Below, piece after piece: positions 43,882 to 52,366 of a stretch of 64,000 nt of DNA (positions within the stretch are counted from its first letter, which is position 1; each line of letters opens with the position of its first letter). The DNA comes from Clostridia bacterium. Lineage in GTDB: Bacteria; Bacillota; Clostridia; Christensenellales; Borkfalkiaceae. The notes below the pieces were generated by a model that had not been told where the DNA came from, ran no database searches, and saw only the letters and a list, made by a program, of their open reading frames with translations. The stretch lies in the NCBI GenBank assembly GCA_017536205.1, contig JAFXHX010000008.1:159718-223717 (forward strand), in the 5' to 3' direction. The translations under genes and the position numbers were made by a program.

Positions 43882-44763
43882 TTATTCGATATTTTGTATT
43901 TGTTCACGAATCTTTTCAATTTCGCACTTTAATTTTAAAGCGTTATCGGTAACTTCAATGTCGTTAGACTTACTGCAAATTGTGTTTGCTTCACGATTGA
44001 ACTCTTGAATTAAAAAGTCAAGTTGCTTACCAACGGGCTTTTCTTCTTTGCAAATGTTTTTAAAGTGCGCAACGTGAGAAGTAAGCCTTGTAATTTCTTC
44101 GTCAATATTAAGTTTATCGGCGTAAATTGCAACTTCTTGAAGTAACCTTGCCTCGTCAAGTTCGGCATTACCGTCTAAAACGGCTTCAATGCGCTCGCGA
44201 AGTTTTTTGTTAAACTCAATAACTACCATAGGCGCTCTTTCTTTAATTTTTAAAACCGTTTCGCCTATAAAATCAACCCTAGATAAAAGGTCTGCTTCTA
44301 ATCTTTCACCTTCAAACGAGCGCATTGCGTTAAGGTTGTTACAAGCGTTTTCAACCACCGTTATAAGTGCGTTTGTAATAGAGTCAACGTCGAGTTCTTC
44401 TTCTTTTTTCTCGCGCATGATTTCAGGCATTTTAAGCGCAGTAGTTACCGTAAAATCGTTTTTAAGTTTATATTTCGACTTTAAACCTAAAGCAAGTTTT
44501 AAGTAATTTTCAAGTAATTCTTCGTTAATTTCAAGTTCTTTATCGCCACTACTTTCATGTTGAAGGTTAATAAAAACGTCAACCTTGCCCCTTGAAACGT
44601 GTTTTGACACGGTGCTTTTAATAACGTCTTGAAGTGGAGAAAGCGCCTTTGGGCACTTAACCGAAAAATCGAAAAACCTATTGTTTACCGTTCTAATTTC
44701 TACGGTTATGGTAAGCAAACCGTCAATAAGTTCTGCTTTGCCATAGCCGGTCATACTTTTCAT
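43882..44763 (-). CDS. yicC: YicC/YloC family endoribonuclease
   Basis: 293 residues beginning MKSMTGYGKAELID and RTVNNRFFDFSVKCPKAL, with SRGKVDVFINL, ALKMPEIM and the C-terminal EEKPVGKQLDFLIQEFNREANTICSKSNDIEV block, all diagnostic of the family. Relatives cleave RNA and are thought to act in RNA turnover. It heads the yicC-rpoZ-priA-def-fmt run from a promoter at 44797-44825. Confidence 0.95.
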   Translation of the reverse strand: MKSMTGYGKAELIDGLLTITVEIRTVNNRFFDFSVKCPKALSPLQDVIKSTVSKHVSRGKVDVFINLQHESSGDKELEINEELLENYLKLALGLKSKYKLKNDFTVTTALKMPEIMREKKEEELDVDSITNALITVVENACNNLNAMRSFEGERLEADLLSRVDFIGETVLKIKERAPMVVIEFNKKLRERIEAVLDGNAELDEARLLQEVAIYADKLNIDEEITRLTSHVAHFKNICKEEKPVGKQLDFLIQEFNREANTICSKSNDIEVTDNALKLKCEIEKIREQIQNIE

Positions 44764-44796
44764 TGATGGATAATCTCCTAGCCGTTTAGTAATTTA

Positions 44797-44825
44797 ATTA
44801 TATCATAGAAATTATAAATAATCAA
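44797..44825 (-). promoter_or_regulatory. yicC operon promoter
   Basis: TTGATT (44820-44825), 17-base spacer, TATAAT (44797-44802) on the minus strand, just downstream of the ligA stop. Confidence 0.8.
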
Positions 44826-46766
44826 CTAGTTAACAAGGTTTTTGAACTCGTTTTCATCGATAATTTTAATTCCTAACTTCTTTGCTTTTTCAAGTTTAGA
44901 GCCTGCGTCTTCACCCGCTAAAACTATAGTTGTAAGTTTTGAAACCGAACTCATAACTTCACCGCCAAGGCTTTCGATAATTTTAGTTGCTTCTGCACGC
45001 TTTAAAGTGGGTAACGTGCCCGTTAAAACGAACTTTTCGCCCTTTAACTTATCGCCCGTAGCACTTTCAGTTTCTTCAATTACTATACCAAGCGATAAAA
45101 GATTGTTAATTTCTTCAACGTTTTCGCTACTAGCGAAATACTCTTCAATAGAGCGAGCGGTAACGTCGCCTATATCTTTAACTGAAGCAAGTTCTAGGTA
45201 AGTTGCGCCCATAATATTTTCAAGCGTTTTAAACTGCTTTTGAAGGTCTTTTGCCGTTTTTTTACCAACCCCGTCGATGCCGAGCGCGTATATAAACGAC
45301 GCAAGCGTTGTCTTTTTAGAGTTTTCAATTGAAGTTAAAAGATTTTCGGTCTTTTTGTCTTTAAACCCTTCTAAACTTAAAAGTTTATCTTTATCAAGCG
45401 TGTAAAGACCTGAAAAGTTTTTAACGCCGAATTCATCGTACAAAAGCCCCACCGTCATTTCAGAAAAACCTTCTATATTCATAGCGTCTTTCGTTGAATA
45501 ATGAACTAGCGAGCCAACCACCCTTGGTTTGCAGTTTTGATTTACGCAAAATAGGTTTGCCCCGTCTTCAACGAGTGTAGTTTTGCAATACGGGCAAACG
45601 GTTGGCTTTTCAACTTCAACAGAGTTTTTAGGGTATTCGGTTGCGCCTAGTATTTCGGGAATAACGTCGTTACTTCTTCTTATAAGCACTCTCGAACCTA
45701 TTTTAACGCCTTTTTTAAGTAGGTCGCCATAGTTATTTAGAGTTGCCTTTTTAACAGTTACGCCACCCAAATCAACGGGCTCTACAAGCCCGAGCGGAGT
45801 GAGTTTACCCGTTCTACCAACTTGCCAAACAACGTCATGAACGATGGTGGTTGTTTCTTCGGCTTCAAACTTATAAGCAAGCGCCCAACGTGGAAACTTT
45901 TCGGTATAACCTAGGTCTTCGCGAAGTGAAACGTCGTTAACTTTTATAACTGCGCCGTCGGTTAAATAATCGATATTTTTTCGCTCTTCTTCGATAATTT
46001 TAAGTATTTTTTCAACGCCATCAACACCCTTTACAACGTGCATAAAATCGTAAACTTTAAAGCCGTTGTTTTTCAAAAACTCAAACGTTTCAACCTGCGT
46101 TTTTAGTTCACCCGTTGATAAGTAGTTTACGTTGTAAAAAAGTATTTCGGGCTTTCTTTTTTCAGTTTCTTTAGGGTCGAGATTTCGTATTGCGCCTGCA
46201 ACTGCGTTCCTTGCGTTTTTAAGTTCAACGGTTGCGGTTTCGTTATATTTTTTAAGCGTTGATAGTTTTATAACTGCCTCGCCTTGTATTTCGCAAACGC
46301 CTTTATAATCGATTGTTAAAGGGAACGTTTTTATTGTTAAAACTTGCCTAGTTACGTCTTCACCGTAAACGCCGTTACCACGAGTAGTTGCCCTTATAAA
46401 CTTACCGTTTTCATACGTTAAGCAAATGGTAAGCCCGTCGTACTTAAACTCAACGGTGTACTCTGGGTTAACGCCCGTTAACTTTTCAACCCTTTGTAAA
46501 AACGCAGAAAGTTCTTCTTTAGTAACTGCTTTATCAAGGCTAAAAAGCGGTTTGATATGCGTGTGCTTTTCAAACTTTGAAAGCGGTTCGCCACCCACCC
46601 TTTTAGTTGGAGAGTTGTCTAAAACTATACCCGTTTCACGTTCTAAAGATAAAAGTTCATCGTATAACTTATCGTACTCTCCGTCTGAAACGGTGGGGTT
46701 ATCAAGAACGTAGTATTCGTATGCGTACTTGTTAAGCCTTTCAACCAAGGCTTTCATTTTTTCCAT
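44826..46766 (-). CDS. ligA: NAD-dependent DNA ligase
   Basis: Seals nicks during replication and repair. 646 residues: adenylation domain with EFKYDGLTICL (nucleophile K108), the OB-fold, a zinc finger (CPYCKTTLVEDGANLFC and CKP), helix-hairpin-helix repeats near 450-560, and a C-terminal BRCT domain (GEKFVLTGTLPTLKRAEATK). Slightly short compared with the roughly 670-residue norm. It follows pcrA by eight bases, the usual pcrA-ligA pair of Bacillota. Confidence 0.97.
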   Translation of the reverse strand: MEKMKALVERLNKYAYEYYVLDNPTVSDGEYDKLYDELLSLERETGIVLDNSPTKRVGGEPLSKFEKHTHIKPLFSLDKAVTKEELSAFLQRVEKLTGVNPEYTVEFKYDGLTICLTYENGKFIRATTRGNGVYGEDVTRQVLTIKTFPLTIDYKGVCEIQGEAVIKLSTLKKYNETATVELKNARNAVAGAIRNLDPKETEKRKPEILFYNVNYLSTGELKTQVETFEFLKNNGFKVYDFMHVVKGVDGVEKILKIIEEERKNIDYLTDGAVIKVNDVSLREDLGYTEKFPRWALAYKFEAEETTTIVHDVVWQVGRTGKLTPLGLVEPVDLGGVTVKKATLNNYGDLLKKGVKIGSRVLIRRSNDVIPEILGATEYPKNSVEVEKPTVCPYCKTTLVEDGANLFCVNQNCKPRVVGSLVHYSTKDAMNIEGFSEMTVGLLYDEFGVKNFSGLYTLDKDKLLSLEGFKDKKTENLLTSIENSKKTTLASFIYALGIDGVGKKTAKDLQKQFKTLENIMGATYLELASVKDIGDVTARSIEEYFASSENVEEINNLLSLGIVIEETESATGDKLKGEKFVLTGTLPTLKRAEATKIIESLGGEVMSSVSKLTTIVLAGEDAGSKLEKAKKLGIKIIDENEFKNLVN

Positions 46767-46773
46767 AAATTAC

Positions 46774-49041
46774 CTACTTATCAATTTCAAGTGGCGCTAT
46801 TTCACTTGCAAGCGATTTTATGCCCGCGCCAACGAAGGCAACGTCTATAAACTTTCCTTCTGCTTTAACTGCAATAACGGTGCCTTTTCCAAACTTTTTA
46901 TGTATAACCTTCATACCAACTGAATATTTAGCGCTAGACGGTTTATTTGAAACTCGTAGCGTTTCGGTTACTTTATAGCCCGAATTAAAACTTTTAGTTC
47001 TGCCGTAAGAAGTGTTTTCATCGGCGTAATATCCAAACTCGCTACCGTCGCTAGAATTAGAATAATTACGGTAACTAGTTTCGTTGCCGTAACCGTAACT
47101 TCTTTGCGCTGAATAACCGTTAACTAAATTACCCTTAACCGATAAAAGTGGCATAATTTCCCTTAAAAACCTACTTTCTTGGGTTATACTTCTATTTCCG
47201 TAAAGGTAACGACTTCTTGCCCTTGTAAGATAAAGTTCACGCTTTGCCCTTGTAATTGCAACGTACATAAGCCTGCGTTCTTCTTCAAGTTCTTCTTGCG
47301 AATCGCAAGCGCGCGATATGGGAAATATCGTTTCATCTAGCCCCGCAACGTAAACGGTATCGAACTCTAAACCTTTAACTGCGTGAACGGTTGCTATCGA
47401 AACGTAATTACTCTCGTCCATTTCGTCGGTATCTGAAGAAAGGGTTATCGAGCCTAAATAATCGGTAAGCGACGCCCCTTTGTTAATTTTAGAAAACTCT
47501 TCCGCCGAGTTAACGAGTTCGTTAACGTTCATCTTTTTGCTTTCGTTTTCTTCGGTACTTTCGGCAAATTGCGATAAAAAGTCAGTTCTATCAATTACAA
47601 GTTTAACGATTTCGGGAACGCTTTTATCAAGCGACGCCATCATAATATCGTAAATAGTATCTTTAAAATCTTGAATACGAGATTTCGCCGACCCACCAAG
47701 TGGCAGTTCGTTAAACGCCGAAACCTGCTCGTAAACGCTCGTTCCCTTTTCGCTCGCCGTTGACTTTATAACTTCTATAGTCTTATCGCCTATACCACGC
47801 CTAGGAACGTTTATAACTCTTAAAACGGCTTCGTTATCGAGTGGGTTAGTTATAATGCGAAGATATGCAGTTAAGTCTTTAATTTCTTTTCTATCAAAGA
47901 ACTTAAAACCACCGAAAACTTTGTATGGAATATTATACTTTAAAAACTCTTGTTCAAAAGAGCGAGATAAGGCGTTAACTCGCATAAGCACTGCAAAGTC
48001 GCTTGCCTTTTTGCCTTTATTTATTTGCGATTTAATATTTAAAGCAACGCGCTCTGCCTCACTCGTTTCATCCATACTAACGTAAAGTTCGGGTTTTTCG
48101 CCAACTTCGTTTTCAGTCCACAAAACCTTACTTTTTCGCTTTTGGTTGTTTCTAATTATTAAGTTTGCAAGATTTAGTATGTTTTTAGTGGAACGATAGT
48201 TTTGTTCAAGTTTATAAACTTTTGCCCCCCTAAAATGCTTTTCAAACTCTAAAATGTTTTGTATTTTAGCACCGCGCCAACCGTAAATCGACTGGTCGTC
48301 GTCACCCACCACGAAAATATTGCCGTGGTATGAAGATAGATATCTTGCAATTTTATACTGAACGGTGTTCGTATCTTGAAACTCGTCGATATGAACGTAA
48401 GTGAAACGCCTAGAATAATACTCGCAAATCTCGTCAAACTCCATAAAAAGGTGTAGGGTTTTTATAAGAAGGTCGTCAAAATCAAGGGCGTTTGCACGCT
48501 TTAACTCTTGCTCGTAAAGTTCAAAAACTTCGGTTATAACGCCCACGTTTGGCATTCTAACGTTTTCGTCTTTATATTCTTGGGGGTTTAAATCGGCATT
48601 TTTAGCGTCACTAATAGCGTTTTTGCACGCTTTTAAATACTTGTCTGCTTCCAAACCTTTTTCTGTTAATATGCGCTTTAATACCCTTTCTTTATCGTCT
48701 TCACTATAAATTGAAAAGTTTTTATCATAACCTAAAAAAGTTATTGAACTGCGAAGTATTTTAACGCACATAGAGTGTATGGTTGAAACCCACATACCGT
48801 CAACGCTAGGAACCATCGTTGCAAGCCTATTTTTCATTTCGTCGGCCGCTTTGTTGGTAAAAGTAATTGCAAGTATTTCGGCGGGATTAACGCCTAATTC
48901 GTTAACTAGATACGCTATGCGACTAGTTAAAACACGAGTTTTTCCACTGCCTGCGCCCGCGATAACTAAAACTGCCCCGTCGGTATCCATAACGGGTTTA
49001 ATTTGCTCGCTGTTAAGTTTTTCAAGGTAATTAGTTTGCAT
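46774..49041 (-). CDS. pcrA: ATP-dependent DNA helicase PcrA/UvrD
   Basis: Superfamily 1 helicase for repair and replication. 755 residues with Walker A AGAGSGKTRVLTSR, TFTNKAADEMKNR, the VHIDEFQDTNTVQ and GDDDQSIYGWRGA helicase motifs, EQNYRSTKNIL, TVHAVKGLEFDTVYVAG and VAITRAKRELYLTR. The C-terminal 110 residues are low-complexity (Ser/Tyr/Gly) with a final tudor-like KVIHKKFGKGTVIAV. Its promoter places the ATG six bases after the -10 box: leaderless. Confidence 0.97.
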   Translation of the reverse strand: MQTNYLEKLNSEQIKPVMDTDGAVLVIAGAGSGKTRVLTSRIAYLVNELGVNPAEILAITFTNKAADEMKNRLATMVPSVDGMWVSTIHSMCVKILRSSITFLGYDKNFSIYSEDDKERVLKRILTEKGLEADKYLKACKNAISDAKNADLNPQEYKDENVRMPNVGVITEVFELYEQELKRANALDFDDLLIKTLHLFMEFDEICEYYSRRFTYVHIDEFQDTNTVQYKIARYLSSYHGNIFVVGDDDQSIYGWRGAKIQNILEFEKHFRGAKVYKLEQNYRSTKNILNLANLIIRNNQKRKSKVLWTENEVGEKPELYVSMDETSEAERVALNIKSQINKGKKASDFAVLMRVNALSRSFEQEFLKYNIPYKVFGGFKFFDRKEIKDLTAYLRIITNPLDNEAVLRVINVPRRGIGDKTIEVIKSTASEKGTSVYEQVSAFNELPLGGSAKSRIQDFKDTIYDIMMASLDKSVPEIVKLVIDRTDFLSQFAESTEENESKKMNVNELVNSAEEFSKINKGASLTDYLGSITLSSDTDEMDESNYVSIATVHAVKGLEFDTVYVAGLDETIFPISRACDSQEELEEERRLMYVAITRAKRELYLTRARSRYLYGNRSITQESRFLREIMPLLSVKGNLVNGYSAQRSYGYGNETSYRNYSNSSDGSEFGYYADENTSYGRTKSFNSGYKVTETLRVSNKPSSAKYSVGMKVIHKKFGKGTVIAVKAEGKFIDVAFVGAGIKSLASEIAPLEIDK

Positions 49042-49047
49042 ACGATT

Positions 49048-49076
49048 ATTTTACCACAAAACGCCCGTTTTTTCAA
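49048..49076 (-). promoter_or_regulatory. pcrA promoter, leaderless geometry
   Basis: TTGAAA (49071-49076), 17-base spacer, TAAAAT (49048-49053) on the minus strand; the ATG at 49041 lies exactly six bases beyond. No ribosome binding site can fit. Confidence 0.75.
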
Positions 49077-49087
49077 GGCTTATAAAC

Positions 49088-49114
49088 TAAAAAACAGTAG
49101 GAATATTCCTACTG
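49088..49114 (-). terminator. Terminator of the HPr-kinase-like/PqqD/S26 trio
   Basis: AACAGTAGGAATATTCCTACTGTT, a perfect palindromic stem, followed on the minus strand by a TTTT run. It isolates the trio from pcrA. Confidence 0.8.
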
Positions 49115-49561
49115 TTAATCTTTTTTAAAAATGCGTTTAATTTTAAGATAGATTTTTCTAAAAAAATTGCAAAACTTTCTTCCTGAAAGCGAAGAACACC
49201 ATAAAAACTTATAAACCTTATACGAAAAAGATTTATTAACGTCGATATACTTTTCGCCTTTATAGTAACCTTGTAAAACGCCTATAACCGCGTTAAACGG
49301 CACGCCGTATTCAACCGTAAAGTGACTATCTCCTAGCATAGCGTAAGACGACGGCATAACCTTATAAACTCTATGCAAAATATACCCGCCTGACGGGCGA
49401 ACGTAAAGCGCAATATCACCCTTTTTAAGTTTAGACGTGGGTTTTACTATAAACACCCTATCACGCCCTTCTTTTAAAAGGGGGTTCATGCTAGTTCCCC
49501 TAAAATCGGTTACCACGTAACCGTTTTTAGTTAGAACGCTTTCAAAACTTTTATCAAACAT
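49115..49561 (-). CDS. S24/S26 family signal-peptidase-like protein
   Basis: 148 residues. Catalytic serine region RGTSMNPLLKEGRDRVFI (Ser of GTSMNP) and GDIALYVRPSGGYILHRVYKV, where HRV occupies the general-base position as in SipW/eukaryotic-type peptidases. The Lys-dyad form of type I signal peptidases is absent. There is no clear N-terminal membrane anchor; the basic C-terminal third (VYKFLWCSSLSGRKFCNFF) may attach to the membrane. It overlaps the pqqD-like gene by eight bases and ends the trio. Its substrate is unknown; a peptide or a regulator of this locus are both possible. Confidence 0.78.
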   Translation of the reverse strand: MFDKSFESVLTKNGYVVTDFRGTSMNPLLKEGRDRVFIVKPTSKLKKGDIALYVRPSGGYILHRVYKVMPSSYAMLGDSHFTVEYGVPFNAVIGVLQGYYKGEKYIDVNKSFSYKVYKFLWCSSLSGRKFCNFFRKIYLKIKRIFKKD

Positions 49562-49832
49562 CGAGCGCTCCTATTTTTTCAAGCGTTTCTATAACGCACT
49601 TTACGTCGTTTGATACGGTGCAAATTGGCGCGTCGTACTCCTCGCAAATCTTAAGCGCAGTTTCTTCTTCGGTTGCGCCTTTTTCTAGCATTTTCCATAT
49701 AAAAGCGCCCGTTTCGTTAAGCGTTAAATAACCTGAAAGATTTTTGCTCGCTTCGCCAACGGCAACAACTATATAAGTGCCTTGCTCATCGCCCGACATT
49801 TCTCTTAATATAAATCCGCTTTTAATTTTCAT
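49554..49832 (-). CDS. PqqD-like peptide-binding protein (RRE fold)
   Basis: 92-residue protein with GYLTLNETGAFIWKMLEKGA then TEEETALKICEEYD, the winged-helix-like pattern of PqqD family RiPP recognition elements, which bind leader peptides of modified peptides. Stop and start of the flanking genes overlap it on both sides, so all three are translated together. No precursor peptide or radical SAM partner is visible next to it. The nearest RiPP enzyme, SCIFF maturase, is about 14 kb away and carries its own RRE. Confidence 0.85.
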   Translation of the reverse strand: MKIKSGFILREMSGDEQGTYIVVAVGEASKNLSGYLTLNETGAFIWKMLEKGATEEETALKICEEYDAPICTVSNDVKCVIETLEKIGALDV

Positions 49833-50527
49833 AACATCATTCCTTCGTGTGAAGTTTTTGCAGAAGATATATCGTTAACGCAGTATAACGTGTAAAAGTT
49901 AACGCTTTCAACTATTTTAGAAAGCACGTTTAAAAGTTTAACGGCTTCTTCTTCGCTACTATAACTTACCGTTTGCTCAAATAGCGTTTTTATTGCAAGC
50001 GCATTTGATAGCGGTTCTATTTTATTTTCATTTCCCCTTTTTAAAAGGCAAACGGCTTTTAGGGGAACGCAAATATTCGAGCCTATTCCGTGCTTGCCGT
50101 TCCACGCCGAACCACACACTAAAACCGTGCCGTTTTCAACCCTTATTATAGGCTTATCGTCGTTTATATAGTTAAGTACATCGCCCAAATACTCTTTTAA
50201 ATACCTTGCGTGCGTTGACTTACCCGTTCCAGACGGAGCGGTAAACAAATAGCCGTTTCCCCTATACTCAACTGCCGAGCCGTGAAATAAAACGGCGCTA
50301 AAATCGTTTAGTAAAACTTTTATAATTTTACGGAGTATTGCAAGGTTTTCAAGATATTCGATAGGGGCTTTGCTTTTTTGTTTTTCGAACTCATAATCGC
50401 TATCGCTTAGCGTTATAACGGCGCTTGGCTCGCCACACGTTTCATACGCCTTAAAAAGTTCGCGTGTGTAGCGATATTTATATTCGATTAAAAAGTTAAC
50501 TTTAGCAAACGAATAAACGCCCTGCAT
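49829..50527 (-). CDS. HPr kinase-like P-loop protein
   Basis: 232 residues from the ATG at 50527 with GGAG six bases upstream. FHGSAVEYRGNGYLFTAPSG followed by TGKSTHARYL gives the Walker A loop and INDDKPIIRV a possible Walker B/acidic pair, as in HPr kinase-like proteins (DUF-type, PEPCK-like fold). In lasso peptide clusters such kinases phosphorylate the peptide. It starts a trio with PqqD-like and S26-like genes, in one transcript ending at the terminator 49088-49114. It lacks the N-terminal HPrK domain, so a role in carbon repression is unlikely. Confidence 0.8.
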   Translation of the reverse strand: MQGVYSFAKVNFLIEYKYRYTRELFKAYETCGEPSAVITLSDSDYEFEKQKSKAPIEYLENLAILRKIIKVLLNDFSAVLFHGSAVEYRGNGYLFTAPSGTGKSTHARYLKEYLGDVLNYINDDKPIIRVENGTVLVCGSAWNGKHGIGSNICVPLKAVCLLKRGNENKIEPLSNALAIKTLFEQTVSYSSEEEAVKLLNVLSKIVESVNFYTLYCVNDISSAKTSHEGMML

Positions 50528-50543
50528 ACCTTTCTCCAAATAA

Positions 50544-50580
50544 AAATTACGGGATTTTTTACCCGTAATTTATTGTAACA
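50544..50580 (-). terminator. Terminator after ssb
   Basis: AAATTACGGG / CCCGTAATTT stem between ssb and the HPr-kinase-like gene; T-run on the minus strand. Confidence 0.8.
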
Positions 50581-50596
50581 CTATAACGCATAATTG

Positions 50597-51283
50597 TCAA
50601 ACGGTTTCTTTTTCGTAAGACTGCTCTAAAATCCCGAACTCTTTATCGAAATCGAAGGTATCAACGTTGTCAAACGCTGCAAGTTTAGAAACGGAAACTT
50701 CGTAAGCCGTTAAAAGTTTAGTTTCAGTTTCGCTTATCTTCTTTTGGTATTCGCGCGATTGTATTCTTCCTGATATTGCTATTTTTTCGCCAACGCCAAC
50801 GTTTTTAACAAAGCGTGCGTTTCTACCCCAAGCAATACAAGGAATATAGTCGCTTTTATTATAAGCCCTGTTAACGGCAATTAAAATGTCTGCTATCTCA
50901 CGGTTAAATGGGGTTGTTCTATATACGGGTGGTTTGCAAACGTAACCGCATAAAACTATATTGTTTGGATTAGTGCCTAAATCTTCGCTTAAAAGTTCCC
51001 TAACAAACACCGTTAGCATTAGTTTAGACTTTCCGTCAATTTGCTTATTATAACTTCTAAACTGCCCTATAGCGCACAGTTGCGAACCAACTTGAAGGTT
51101 TTGGCTTTCAATAAGCCTTTCCGATATAGTTACCGGCAAAACGTCGCATTGACCAGATAATCTTTTTACCATAACGTCCATTTCGTAAAAGCCTTCGCCG
51201 TATATCTCGTGCGAGAACTTTGCCTCGGTTACGATTTCGCCTTTAACGTACACCCTATTGTTTTGATTTTCGTTTATTAACAT
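50597..51283 (-). CDS. ssb: Single-stranded DNA-binding protein with two OB domains
   Basis: 228 residues. The second half (about 107-200; NPNNIVLCGYVCKPPVYRTT then PFNREIADILIAVNRAY and SDYIPCIAWGRNARF) is a standard Ssb OB fold. The first half (about 8-95; NRVYVKGEIVTEAKFS) has a second OB-like pattern, so the protein carries two OB domains in one chain, which would make a dimer instead of the usual tetramer. The C-terminal acidic tip (FDKEFGILEQSYEKETV) is longer and does not end in the DDDIPF-type tail. Similar two-domain forms occur in Clostridia. The start follows GAGGG. Confidence 0.8.
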   Translation of the reverse strand: MLINENQNNRVYVKGEIVTEAKFSHEIYGEGFYEMDVMVKRLSGQCDVLPVTISERLIESQNLQVGSQLCAIGQFRSYNKQIDGKSKLMLTVFVRELLSEDLGTNPNNIVLCGYVCKPPVYRTTPFNREIADILIAVNRAYNKSDYIPCIAWGRNARFVKNVGVGEKIAISGRIQSREYQKKISETETKLLTAYEVSVSKLAAFDNVDTFDFDKEFGILEQSYEKETV

Positions 51284-51294
51284 AATTCCCTCGT

Positions 51295-52065
51295 TTATTT
51301 TTCCGTTTTTACTTGTTTTCCAAACGGATTTATTTGATAGTTTTGCTTATATATAAGTTCGCTTATTTTAACGAACTCAAATCCTTTTTCTTTTAACCTT
51401 GCAAGAACGTAAGGTAGCGCTTTGTCTGTATTTTCGCCGTTGTTGTGGCAAAGTATAATAGACCCGCTTACAGTTTTATTTACTATTCTATTTACTATTT
51501 GATTAACGGTAACGTCTTTCCAGTCAAGACTGTCAACGTCCCACTGAATAGTATATAAATCAAGATTTTCGGCAACCGTTATAACGTCGTTATCATAATC
51601 GCCAAACGGCGCTCTAAAAAGTTCTACTTTTTGCCCCGTTATGTTTTCAATGGCATTTATTGAAGAAGTTAACTCGCTTTCTATTTCGCTAACTTTTAAA
51701 GTTGACATTTTGGGGTGGGTTTTAGAGTGAGTTCCTATCTCGTGCCCTCTATCTACGATTTCTTTTACCATATCGGGAAACTTATTCACCCAAAACTCAA
51801 CGCAGAAAAAGGTGCACTTAACGCCGTATTCGTCAAGCGTGTTTAAAAGGTTTAAGGTTTTATCTGCCCCGTAAGCGCAGTCGAACGATATTGCAATTTT
51901 ATTATCGTTTCTATCAACCGAGTAAATAGGAAGTTTTCTAATAGTTCCACCTAAATATACCGTTTGCGCTCCCGTAATTCCAACTAGAAACGAACAAAGC
52001 ACGATAAAAAGGCACGACGTTAAAATTGTTAGCGACTTATAAAGTTTAACCGTTTTAATTACCAT
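51295..52065 (-). CDS. PdaB-like polysaccharide deacetylase
   Basis: 256 residues with an N-terminal membrane anchor (about 10-28) then a NodB domain: KIAISFDCAYGADKTLNLL with the catalytic Asp, HEIGTHSKTHPKM with the metal-binding histidines, LFRAPFGDYDNDVI and IILCHNNGENTDKAL. The FDCAYGAD variant (not TFDDG) is typical of PdaB, which acts on spore cortex or cell-wall polymers in endospore formers. The ribosome binding site is weak (AGGTTGG). Confidence 0.85.
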   Translation of the reverse strand: MVIKTVKLYKSLTILTSCLFIVLCSFLVGITGAQTVYLGGTIRKLPIYSVDRNDNKIAISFDCAYGADKTLNLLNTLDEYGVKCTFFCVEFWVNKFPDMVKEIVDRGHEIGTHSKTHPKMSTLKVSEIESELTSSINAIENITGQKVELFRAPFGDYDNDVITVAENLDLYTIQWDVDSLDWKDVTVNQIVNRIVNKTVSGSIILCHNNGENTDKALPYVLARLKEKGFEFVKISELIYKQNYQINPFGKQVKTEK

Positions 52066-52189
52066 TTAATTTTACCAACCTAAATAGATAGATTTTTGAC
52101 GGATTTTAGATAGTTTTATGATTTTTTATCAAAAACTTTTCACCCGTCCTATACATTTTACTTTTTAGACTAATAAAATATTACAATAA

Positions 52190-52242
52190 AAAAAGCAACC
52201 TTTCGGTTGCAAATAAAAAACGGCTCTTTCGAGCCGTTTTTA
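52190..52242 (-). terminator. Two tandem terminators after cdaA microprotein
   Basis: AAAACGGCTC (52217-52226)/GAGCCGTTTT then GCAACC (52195-52200)/GGTTGC (52205-52210), both with U-runs on the minus strand. The upstream stem overlaps the microprotein stop codon. 52066-52189 is AT-rich and holds no gene that I can see. Confidence 0.8.
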
Positions 52243-52356
52243 AACTACTATTTGTAAAGTTATAAACAAAACTGCCGTTGCAAGGAGTGCAAGAAGTACG
52301 GTAAGCAAACCCCTTAAAAACTTTGAACCACCGTTTTTATTGTTGTTATTATCCAT
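52240..52356 (-). CDS. 38-residue single-helix membrane microprotein next to cdaA
   Basis: The ATG at 52356 follows AAGGAGAG and encodes MDNNNNKNGGSKFLRGLLTV then LLALLATAVLFITLQIVV. A hydrophilic Asn/Gly-rich start precedes one 24-residue hydrophobic segment to the C-terminus. It starts 10 bases after the cdaA stop, in the place where most Bacillota carry cdaR (YbbR), the membrane regulator of CdaA, then glmM. It is not related in size or domains to CdaR. A role in CdaA control or a general membrane microprotein are both possible. The coding call rests on the strong ribosome binding site and the clean frame; no homologue is recognised. Confidence 0.6.
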   Translation of the reverse strand: MDNNNNKNGGSKFLRGLLTVLLALLATAVLFITLQIVV

Positions 52357-52366
52357 ATTTCTCTCC

